From CAZZCN01 sp964652975 (GTDB lineage Bacteria; Bacillota; Clostridia; Saccharofermentanales; UBA5734), in the NCBI GenBank assembly GCA_964652975.1, contig CAZZCN010000017.1:1-41674 (forward strand): a stretch of DNA of 41,674 nt, given 5' to 3'. This document shows positions 35,686-41,674 of the stretch, in pieces. The position numbers and the translations under genes were made by a program. Position 1 is the first letter of the stretch. Every line of letters begins with the position of its first letter. The notes beneath the pieces are model-generated. The model did not search any database. It was not told the origin of the DNA and saw only the letters and a list, made by a program, of their open reading frames with translations.

Positions 35686-36714
35686 TTAATCGGGTTTTTC
35701 CGACTTCAGTTTTTCTGAGTACGAAGTCACATCTAACAGCATTTGCTCATGATATTCGTCTGAATATTCTCTTTGGTCGAAATTTCCTACATTACTGCGG
35801 GTATTTTTCGTATTGGGAAAATTCCCTTCCTGCTTTTTCTTCTCGGAAAAAAACTTAAGCTGCTTCTCTTTTTCGTATTCAACTATCTGCTCTGTGGTCA
35901 CAAGGCCTTTCGAGAACCATTCCTCCAAAAGCTTGTTAGCATATTCAAGATTTGGATTAGACAGCTTAGATGTCTTCTTCAGGGCTATGTCGACTATATC
36001 AAAATCATACTTCATCTTGTCTACCCAGACAGCGACTATCTCCTCGTCATATTCAGTGATGTTCTTACGTAGCTTCTGCCCCACCTTCTTGCTAAGCTTG
36101 ATTACCTTGTCATAAGTGAGAAAATATCTGTTAAGATCATCGTAGCTGACAATACCCTGCTTCGACCAGTTAAGCGCAACTTTCGAAATATATGCCTTGC
36201 TGTCAAGCTTCTTGCGTCGCATGCATTCATTAAAAAGCGCATACACCACCTGCGGATCAAATCTGTACTGCGAAAACCAGTTGTCAATCTCACAATACCA
36301 GGAAGGGGACATTATTCCGGAAAAAAACGTCTTGCTTATGTCCGATATCATTTTCTCCCGCTCTGTCGTAATGTTCGCCTTAATAATTTGTGAAGGCATT
36401 TGGGATGTCTTCGGCTTGTATATCTTATCAATTTCCCTTGCCTTGATATCGGTTATGACATACCCCTTGTCCGTAAAATCGATCAGCCCGTAAGATGCAA
36501 GCTCGGCAAGTGCGACCTTTACAGTCTCGGTGTCAGTGCCGAATCTTGCTGCAAAGTCCTTATTGGGAACATCTTTCTTGGAACGAGCTACAAGTATTCC
36601 GTATACGTAAATCTTCACCGCAAGTCCATCCAGAATCGGCATATAGTCGGTTATGAAAATATCCGGCAGCAATGTGTCAGAAAAAAGCAGGTTCCGGTTC
36701 TCCTCAATGTTCAC
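35686..36714 (-). CDS. DnaD-like replication initiation protein
   Basis: A 342-aa protein. The N-terminal ~95 residues are a winged helix (FAARFGTDTETVKVALAELA). Two DnaB_2/DnaD-type helical segments follow (about 140-205 and 205-275), with motifs KLDSKAYISKVALNWSKQGI and NPNLEYANKLLEEWFSKGLV. This arrangement is standard for clostridial DnaD proteins that help PriA/DnaA load helicase. It starts at GTG 36714, about 12 bases after a gggggac ribosome site, and is probably co-transcribed with the DnaI-like gene. Confidence 0.88.
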   Translation of the reverse strand: MNIEENRNLLFSDTLLPDIFITDYMPILDGLAVKIYVYGILVARSKKDVPNKDFAARFGTDTETVKVALAELASYGLIDFTDKGYVITDIKAREIDKIYKPKTSQMPSQIIKANITTEREKMISDISKTFFSGIMSPSWYCEIDNWFSQYRFDPQVVYALFNECMRRKKLDSKAYISKVALNWSKQGIVSYDDLNRYFLTYDKVIKLSKKVGQKLRKNITEYDEEIVAVWVDKMKYDFDIVDIALKKTSKLSNPNLEYANKLLEEWFSKGLVTTEQIVEYEKEKQLKFFSEKKKQEGNFPNTKNTRSNVGNFDQREYSDEYHEQMLLDVTSYSEKLKSEKPD

Positions 36715-36837
36715 TTGATCTTGTCCCCCATATAAGTTTTAGTTCTTAATTCTTATGCCTGATATATAAAAATGCAACAATAGAATTATACCACTTTTAC
36801 TCAAAGAGTCCAACGGAATTCTTGCCCTTATGCGCAT

Positions 36838-36867
36838 TAGTTATCCTAAGTTATCCTAAGTCATCCT
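36838..36867. repeat. Short tandem repeat, 10-bp unit
   Basis: AGTTATCCTA is repeated twice and followed by a third, mutated unit (AGTCATCCTG) between two divergent genes. It may bind a regulator or be simple slippage. Confidence 0.6.
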
Positions 36868-36976
36868 GGTGATAATCCGAAATATTTTTCTTGAACGTAA
36901 TGCAAATGATGATAAAATGAAAAGGTGATCGTTTATGATACAATGGTGATTTTGTTCATGATTGAAAAGAGGAATT

Positions 36977-37942
36977 ATGAAGATAGAAAAAAAACAGATC
37001 GACAAACAGCTGCGGATTCCAGGCATGATTTTCAAAATGATCATGAAATCCCCAGACGAGGCCAAGTTTAGACAAATGCGGAAGAGTTCAGATCGTCTAC
37101 GCGGTAGAAAAGTCAAGGGGCTTAAATGCAGCGAGGAATGGATACCACGCAAACAAAACGGCAGCAGTCTTCGCATCTGCGTATACAAGCCAATTGAGCT
37201 TTCTCCCGGTGCTGCCGGAATCCTGTGGATGCATGGTGGTGGGTATGCAATTGGTGTTCCCGAGGCAAGCACCGGAATAATTAAAAAGTTCATTGAAGAG
37301 AGCGGCTGTGTAGTCATTGCACCGGATTATCGCCTGTCATTGGATAGCCCGTACCCAGCGGCTTTGGATGACTGTCACGATGCGCTTATGTGGATGAAGG
37401 AAAATGCCGATATGCTTGGAATCAGAGACGACCAGCTGATAGTTGCAGGCGAGAGCGCCGGAGGTGGACTGGCTGCGGCCCTTGCTCTCTACGAAAGAGA
37501 TATCGGAGGAGTTAAAATCGCTTTTCAAATGCCGTTATATCCCATGATAGATGACCGGATGACAAGCGAGTCGGCAATTGATAATGATGCGCCTGTATGG
37601 GATTCTGTTGCGAACCGGGTGGCATGGGGTCTGTATCTTGGCGGTTTATCGGATAAGGATGTACCGGCCTATGCAGCACCGGCAAGAGCCACAGACTTTA
37701 GCGGTCTGCCTCCGGCGGTCACTTTCGTTGGAGATTTGGAACCCTTCAGGGACGAGACTGTGCTTTACGTGCAAAACCTTAGAGATGCAGGAGTTTTAGT
37801 CGATTTCGAGCTTTTTAAAGGGTGCTATCACGCTTTTGACAAGATGAACCCTTACGCGGACGTTAGCCGAAGAGCAGTATCGTTTTTGATGAAATCATTT
37901 AAATTTGCTGTCGAGCATTATTTTGCAGAACAGTTCAAATAA
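36977..37942 (+). CDS. Alpha/beta hydrolase, hormone-sensitive-lipase type esterase
   Basis: A 321-aa cytoplasmic esterase. The oxyanion-hole motif WMHGGGYAIG, the nucleophile elbow VAGESAGGGLAAALA (Ser about 153 in GESAG), the late Asp (FVGDLEPFRDE) and catalytic His in CYHAFD are all present. Short- to medium-chain ester hydrolysis is expected; the natural substrate is unknown. ATG 36977, preceded closely by agagga, is preferred to TTG 36962, which has no ribosome site. Single gene with its own terminator. Confidence 0.92.
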   Translation: MKIEKKQIDKQLRIPGMIFKMIMKSPDEAKFRQMRKSSDRLRGRKVKGLKCSEEWIPRKQNGSSLRICVYKPIELSPGAAGILWMHGGGYAIGVPEASTGIIKKFIEESGCVVIAPDYRLSLDSPYPAALDDCHDALMWMKENADMLGIRDDQLIVAGESAGGGLAAALALYERDIGGVKIAFQMPLYPMIDDRMTSESAIDNDAPVWDSVANRVAWGLYLGGLSDKDVPAYAAPARATDFSGLPPAVTFVGDLEPFRDETVLYVQNLRDAGVLVDFELFKGCYHAFDKMNPYADVSRRAVSFLMKSFKFAVEHYFAEQFK

Positions 37943-38042
37943 AATGGATGTCGTTTGGAGCAACCTATATTTTGGGGCTATCTTCTGACCTCAAAAACAC
38001 GGGTTTCAATAAGTTGATAAAATTGATTGTACAGTGAAAAAA

Positions 38043-38074
38043 CCGTCTGCAGGTAATCTTGCAGGCGGCTTTTT
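38043..38074 (+). terminator. Intrinsic terminator after the esterase gene
   Basis: CCGTCTGCA (38043-38051) pairs with TGCAGGCGG (38060-38068) with one G-T pair and an 8-base loop, followed by CTTTTT. It lies 100 bp after the stop codon. Confidence 0.85.
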
Positions 38075-38107
38075 AAATAATGTCTTCTTGAAATATTGAT
38101 ATACTTG

Positions 38108-38506
38108 TTAATACTTTCTTAAAAACTGCGATGGAGTTAGTATCTCCGGTCGATCTATATCAACGACTGCAAAATCCTTGTCTCCCGTAATAAGAATATC
38201 AACATCTTCTAATATTGCAGTTGCAAGAATAGGATAGTCATATTCATCACGCATTGCAGGAAACTTTCCTTTGTCAATAAAAGCCGGCGTATATACGAGC
38301 TCATAAGGCAATTCGGTAAAAAATTCATCAAGTTCCTTCAATTTATGGGGGAATTTACGTTTTGTAACCCTGTTGATCTCCTCAATAATGTGGGAACATA
38401 AAACAATGGTATGTTTCTTGCAAAGTTTCAATTTAAGTTTGTTCATCTGTGCGGATGGAAAATATATTATTGAAATCAATACATTGGTGTCAATCATTAT
38501 TCTCAT
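38108..38506 (-). CDS. PIN-domain toxin of an AbrB-PIN toxin-antitoxin pair
   Basis: A 132-aa PIN protein, predicted RNase. It shows the acidic residues of the family in MIDTNVLISI, HIIEEINRV, EYDYPILATAILEDVDILIT and GDKDF. It belongs to the 'PIN family, putative toxin component' group. The start ATG at 38506 overlaps the end of the antitoxin gene by 17 bp; ATG 38497 is possible. Co-expressed with, and probably inhibited by, the AbrB-type protein. Confidence 0.87.
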   Translation of the reverse strand: MRIMIDTNVLISIIYFPSAQMNKLKLKLCKKHTIVLCSHIIEEINRVTKRKFPHKLKELDEFFTELPYELVYTPAFIDKGKFPAMRDEYDYPILATAILEDVDILITGDKDFAVVDIDRPEILTPSQFLRKY

Positions 38507-38765
38507 AGCGTTCTTCCCACAATTCTTTTCTTATTTCTTTAACAAGATCATTCATTTCTTCAGGAGTATTATAACCTGCTTTCTGCGCTTCTCCAGACAT
38601 CGATTTCTGAATCCTGTTAAAGGCTAGCAAAGCAGCATTTTCGAAATAAATCCTGCCATCCTGCTCGAAAAAGATAATCTTATCTCCTTCTTTCAAATTA
38701 AGCTTTTTGCGTATTTCAATAGGTATTGTAATTTGACCTTTTGTTGTAATTCTTGCTACTTCCAT
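38490..38765 (-). CDS. AbrB/MazE/SpoVT-type antitoxin
   Basis: A 91-aa protein. The first ~45 residues are a swapped-hairpin AbrB DNA-binding domain (ARITTKGQITIPIEIRKKLN). The C-terminal helices (NDLVKEIRKELWEERYENND) should bind the PIN toxin. ATG 38765 is preferred because aggaagg lies nine bases upstream; the earlier ATG at 38774 touches that site. A promoter and a pair of 16-bp repeats lie upstream, consistent with autoregulation. Confidence 0.9.
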   Translation of the reverse strand: MEVARITTKGQITIPIEIRKKLNLKEGDKIIFFEQDGRIYFENAALLAFNRIQKSMSGEAQKAGYNTPEEMNDLVKEIRKELWEERYENND

Positions 38766-38817
38766 TTTAAACATCCTTCCTGAATTTATATATTTCTTAC
38801 ATTCCTTACTTAATTTA

Positions 38818-38846
38818 ATTATACATCAGCAGAATGGAAAAATCAA
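38818..38846 (-). promoter_or_regulatory. Promoter of the AbrB-PIN operon
   Basis: On the minus strand TTGATT (38846-38841), 17 bases, TATAAT (38823-38818), about 50 bp before the antitoxin start. Confidence 0.7.
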
Positions 38847-38858
38847 TTTGAATATTGG

Positions 38859-38900
38859 TTTATACAAACAAACTGTGTTCGCATTTTATACAAACAAACT
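38859..38900. repeat. Two 16-bp direct repeats upstream of the toxin-antitoxin promoter
   Basis: TTTATACAAACAAACT occurs at 38859-38874 and 38885-38900, identical and 26 bp apart, just upstream of the -35 box (38841-38846). A natural candidate for the binding site of the AbrB-type antitoxin. Confidence 0.75.
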
Positions 38901-38947
38901 TATAATTCATTTTTATCCTTTCAGTATGTCATAAATTATACATATGT

Positions 38948-39868
38948 TTAAATATCATTCATCAATCTTTCTTTTTGCCGATATGCTATTTCCTTGCATA
39001 CTAAATCGATATTATCTGCAAATAGTGTGCTTTCTGTAATCCCCAAAATCCTTAATTGCTTCATTAGCATTTTCTTACTTTGCATTGGAATTTTATATTT
39101 CTTTTCGACAAAGTCAGAATTCTTTTCTATTTTTTTAATTTGATCTCTAAAATATTTTTGTTCTTTGGCGTTATTTGGTGCGATAGCATTAGGAAATAAG
39201 ATATATCTTCCTTGCTGAAATTTCTGCCTTTCGCTTAGTTCCAATGCATTTATAAAAAGTAGTTTTTGACAGCATTTTTCCACCCATAAACCGCCTTCCT
39301 CTAAGTCATTCCCATGAATGTTTTTACACATGGTTTTTTGTTCAATAAAATATGGTTGCTCAATTGCCTTTTCATAAAAAAGAGAAAGAAATTCGACTGA
39401 AGTGTATGCTAATCGGTAACTATCAGCAATTGAATTAATAATAGGGTATGTTACTGAAGTATTGTTAGAGTCTTTGAATACAACAACTTCGCCATCTTTA
39501 TTATCATTTTTACAAGCAAAAAACAAAGCAACTAGGGGATTCATGGTCACATCTAATAGTCGCGTTGGAATCCCATAATGTTGTAAATGTGCTAAAAGAT
39601 TTATTGGTGTTTGGCTGTTGTAAAATATAGATGGAAATTTATTTTGAGCAGATTCTATCAAGTTTCTTTCAAATAATAACAAGGAGTTGCATGAATAAGT
39701 CCCTGCAGACCTCGCTAATGAAGGCAGAAGATCATAACTAATATCTTCATGTCCTCTATATAGTAAAGTTTCATCGTATACTATGTCGTGTTTCAAGTCT
39801 TTGCTTAATGATAAGATGTCCTTAATGTACTCATCTATGGAATTAATTTCAAAATATTCCGTACTCAT
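38948..39868 (-). CDS. FRG-domain protein
   Basis: A 306-aa protein. Residues about 25-130 carry the FRG domain, named for its Phe-Arg-Gly-like motif, seen here as LLYRGHEDISYDLLPSLARS, then NLLAHLQHYGIPTRLLDVTM and NPLVALFFAC. The C-terminal half is charged and I do not recognise it. FRG proteins are common in mobile and defence-associated regions, but the biochemical role is unknown. It is a single gene with an aaagg ribosome site, beside a toxin-antitoxin pair and the tRNA-Met remnant. Confidence 0.85.
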   Translation of the reverse strand: MSTEYFEINSIDEYIKDILSLSKDLKHDIVYDETLLYRGHEDISYDLLPSLARSAGTYSCNSLLLFERNLIESAQNKFPSIFYNSQTPINLLAHLQHYGIPTRLLDVTMNPLVALFFACKNDNKDGEVVVFKDSNNTSVTYPIINSIADSYRLAYTSVEFLSLFYEKAIEQPYFIEQKTMCKNIHGNDLEEGGLWVEKCCQKLLFINALELSERQKFQQGRYILFPNAIAPNNAKEQKYFRDQIKKIEKNSDFVEKKYKIPMQSKKMLMKQLRILGITESTLFADNIDLVCKEIAYRQKERLMNDI

Positions 39869-40187
39869 GCTAACAACCTTTCATAATAAGTTAGGTATTT
39901 ATTTTCAGAATACCTTACCACAACCCTGCTACCATTGATGTATTAATCTTATCAAAATATTTTACTTTTGTCATTATGCACTTTTATCCCAAAACCGACG
40001 GTCAGTGCCTACAATCACTATTCCCCAAAAGCCCTATAAACAGGCATTTCTTATTTAATCCCTAATCCCCTTGCTCTTAATATCTTTTATAATCGCTTGT
40101 AATTTCGGATAATTTCTTATATTTTATGACCGTAACAAACATCAAATAAACATCAACTCATAGGTTTCGACCTTAATTTTTAGCAAT

Positions 40188-40224
40188 AAAAAGTGCCTCA
40201 AACTCAATGTTTAAGGCACTTTTT
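40188..40224. terminator. Bidirectional terminator hairpin next to the tRNA remnant
   Basis: AAAAAGTGCCT (40188-40198) pairs with AGGCACTTTTT (40214-40224); AAAC/GTTT extends the stem after one mismatch, leaving a 5-base loop. On the minus strand it follows the tRNA CCA end directly, so it was probably the tRNA gene's terminator. Confidence 0.9.
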
Positions 40225-40225
40225 A

Positions 40226-40271
40226 TGGTTGCGGAGGTGGGACTCGAACCACACGACCTTCGGGTTATGAG
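40226..40271 (-). pseudogene. 3' remnant of a tRNA-Met gene
   Basis: On the minus strand the sequence runs from CTCATAA (anticodon CAT) through the anticodon-stem 3' strand ACCCGA, variable loop, TTCGAGT T-loop, acceptor strand and an encoded ACCA end. The 5' half of the tRNA is absent: to the right of 40271 the sequence diverges where the stem TCGGG should be. The T-stem no longer pairs (TGTGG against CCCAC), so it is decayed. The break at the anticodon loop is the usual crossover zone of tRNA-targeting integrases. Confidence 0.8.
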
Positions 40272-40662
40272 AGAGTTATATTTGTCATCATATTGTTTAT
40301 AATCGCTTATATCTTTCATAATCGCTGATAATGCCGAGAATATCTTGCATTATCGCTTATAACTTTTATAGTTTCTGATAACTTTTATATGGATAAACAT
40401 CAAATAAACATCAGGTCGGAGGTTTGGGATTTTCTGTGTGTGGACCGTGTTATCTATGTTGTCTATGATGCATACAAAATTAATATCGAATGTGTCGACT
40501 CTTCCAAAGATATTTTAATGAGAGAAGTATATGTCCTTGATCAGAATCAGATATAATAAAAACAAACGGTGGCTCTGTCTCACAAGAATATCCAAATGGT
40601 TGCTGATACCAAGCCTGTTAGGTGTTTGCAACCTATTGCAATTACTCATGTTAGGCGAAAAA

Positions 40663-40698
40663 AATAACCGTATCAAAAATATTTTTGATACGGTTATT
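40663..40698 (-). terminator. Terminator after the dockerin fragment
   Basis: A perfect 36-base palindrome with half-site AATAACCGTATCAAAAAT. On the minus strand it is followed by a T run and lies 39 bp after the dockerin reading frame. Strong in both directions. Confidence 0.85.
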
Positions 40699-40737
40699 AA
40701 AAAATATACTTAGTGTTTCAGATTTTATTAATTGCTT

Positions 40738-41331
40738 TTATTGTACCAAAGCGGTAATATTCAGCAAGTGTTTTTTCATAGTTAAAAGATCAGTTACTGT
40801 AACCGAACCATTTTTGGAAACATCAGAAGCAGCAAAAAACATTCCCATCAAATTTACATTTTTCAGCAGATAGCCTTTTATGTTTGCTAAATCATTAACA
40901 GTAATATTCCCATCACCATTTGTATCACCATATAGCAATGCTGTATACTCAGAATATCCATTCGTTCCATATGCATTTACTCGAATCTTTGTTCCAGTTC
41001 CAATTTTATCTTGTTCTCCCAATGACGATGCCCCGTTGTCAAAATATATTTTTGCCCCTTTCTTCACAATTAGATTATTCTTGAATTGTAATACATTTGT
41101 AGTATCATTAGATAATTTGGTTATTATATTATCTTGTGTAACAGTATAGTTACCAAAACTAACATTGGGTTGAGTCAAATTTGAAACAAACGTATTCATA
41201 TCTGAGTATGTGCCAATTTCATCTAAATATATGGGTGAGCCTTTAATCTTACTTTCATCTTCCGTATAAAACTGTATCCAAAATTCTACTGCTTGTGTGT
41301 TATCAAATGCCACACCCTCAATATGATACAT
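40738..41331 (-). pseudogene. 3' fragment of a dockerin-protein gene
   Basis: 197 codons are open. The start MYHIEGVAFDNTQAVEFWIQ lies within what looks like a carbohydrate-binding beta-sandwich, with no signal peptide, no ribosome site, and a TAG immediately before it. The C-terminus is a good type I dockerin: YGDTNGDGNITVNDLANIKG and DVSKNGSVTVTDLLTMKKHL, preceded by the same FKNxxxxxxGxxDKxGTGT linker domain found in the two large dockerin proteins. The intact ancestor was probably a secreted enzyme or binding protein whose 5' part has been deleted. Terminator present downstream. Confidence 0.7.
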
Positions 41332-41334
41332 CTA

Positions 41335-41586
41335 AAAGGCTCTGCTATAAAATCGACGCACTCCAATTCCTGGAAGTTCCTGAAAAAGCATTTTCCCCTT
41401 ATATGGAGCATCTACACCCCTGAAATCTACATTTAGAATTTGAAGTAAGACTTCATCATCGTATGACTTTTAATCCAAATCTTCCAACATCCATGAATGT
41501 ATCCCAGGATTATCGAAATAATTTATTGATGCTCTGTCAGGTTCCTGATTTGAAAACGCCGTCAATACACTTTCTTTCGAATTCAT
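41335..41586 (-). pseudogene. 5' fragment of a uroporphyrinogen-decarboxylase-family gene
   Basis: ATG 41586 has a proper ribosome site (gagga) and opens MNSKESVLTAFSNQEPDRAS, INYFDNPGIHSW: the standard start of URO-D/MtaA-type methyltransferase-like proteins found in clostridial sugar loci. A TAA at 41470-41472 stops it after 38 codons. The same frame then continues with DDEVLLQILNVDFRGVDAPY, also typical, until TAG 41332-41334. The remaining ~300 residues are missing and the dockerin fragment follows directly in frame. Confidence 0.7.
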
Positions 41587-41674
41587 CTTTAAACTCCTCA
41601 TTTCGCGTTTTGTCCTTGATATCAACCTTTCACACTGCCCAAAACAATACCCTTCATAAAGTACTTTTGCAGGA

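Larger units (their letters stand above)
40080..40358. repeat. Four copies of a 19-bp repeat around the tRNA remnant
   Basis: ATATCTTTYATAATCGCTT-like units lie at 40080-40098, 40290-40308, 40309-40327 (head to tail with the previous one) and 40340-40358. Each differs from the consensus by at most about three bases. They flank the tRNA fragment on both sides, all in the same orientation, as integrase arm-type sites or iterons would. Confidence 0.75.
40137..40413. repeat. Pair of identical 19-bp repeats, integrase arm-site-like
   Basis: AAACATCAAATAAACATCA at 40137-40155 recurs exactly at 40395-40413. Each copy itself contains AAACATC twice, 11 bp apart, a spacing like that of tyrosine-recombinase arm sites. 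Confidence 0.75.
39869..40737. other. Decayed intergenic region with integration signals
   Basis: No gene with a ribosome site is visible in these 870 bp. The region holds four 19-bp repeats, two copies of another 19-bp repeat, the tRNA-Met 3' remnant, and two hairpin terminators, all listed separately. A rightward frame at 40531-40713 runs into the terminator hairpin and is not considered real. Confidence 0.6.

Noticed and set aside
36838..36867. 10-bp tandem repeat as an iteron array of a replication origin
   Set aside because: Fewer than three units and no DnaA boxes seen nearby, despite the adjacent DnaD/DnaI-like genes.
40226..40271. Functional tRNA gene
   Set aside because: Only the 3' half is present and its T-stem is mispaired.
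40080..40413. CRISPR array
   Set aside because: The 19-bp units are not evenly spaced and two are directly adjacent; no cas genes are present.
40531..40713. Rightward 60-codon frame
   Set aside because: It runs through the perfect terminator palindrome and has no ribosome site or recognisable motif.

Overview
The window reads as a chromosomal scaffold from an AT-rich anaerobic Clostridia, most like the plant-polysaccharide-degrading clostridia. Evidence: type I dockerin domains, Gram-positive lipoproteins with Cys lipoboxes, strong aggagg-type ribosome sites, a DnaD/DnaI-type helicase-loader pair, a CUT1 sugar transporter without its own ATPase, and a GntR-LacI type arabinose repressor. A run of 100 N (23221-23320) shows it is a draft, possibly metagenomic, assembly. 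Gene functions below come from reading motifs and remembered family features; no search was run.

Layout. (1) 1-2296: accessory edge with an MNT-type nucleotidyltransferase, a nine-codon remnant of its HEPN partner, a Bro-N antirepressor-like gene and about 600 bp of mostly decayed DNA. (2) 2297-20968: a glycan-utilisation locus. Most genes point left: solute-binding lipoprotein, a 1170-aa wall/membrane-anchored repeat protein, a WbsX/GH99-like lipoprotein, then two sugar permeases and two large secreted dockerin proteins. A divergent AraC-type regulator sits in the middle and a second, cytoplasmic WbsX/GH99-like protein at the right end. (3) 21119-24711: araB-araA-araD operon, broken by the assembly gap, with a candidate AraR operator upstream at 24803-24814. 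(4) 25074-26876: a PIN toxin with a small downstream partner, then an AraR-like regulator. (5) 26994-30228: an amino-acid ABC transporter operon ending in an SGNH hydrolase.

(6) 30614-34415: cell-envelope operon of M23 peptidase, bactofilin and class A penicillin-binding protein. (7) 34485-36714: DnaI-like ATPase and DnaD-like protein. (8) 36977-37942: HSL-type esterase with terminator. (9) 38108-39868: AbrB-PIN toxin-antitoxin pair with a recognisable promoter/operator region, and an FRG-domain protein. (10) 39869-41674: a decayed recombination zone with a tRNA-Met 3' remnant, four 19-bp repeats, two 19-bp arm-site-like repeats and a scrambled pair of pseudogenes (a URO-D-family 5' end abutting a dockerin-protein 3' end).

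Working together: the dockerin enzymes and WbsX/GH99-like proteins probably bind and cut a complex, arabinose-containing glycan outside the cell. The CUT1 transporter imports oligomers, the cytoplasmic WbsX-like protein may trim them, and AraBAD sends L-arabinose to xylulose-5-phosphate under AraR. The substrate is inferred from neighbourhood only. The strongest points for follow-up are the lectin domain nested in a beta-helix, the five-module anchored protein with an apparent CTG start, the permease with a large extracellular insertion, the bactofilin-PBP coupling, and the tRNA-Met/19-bp-repeat integration scar.
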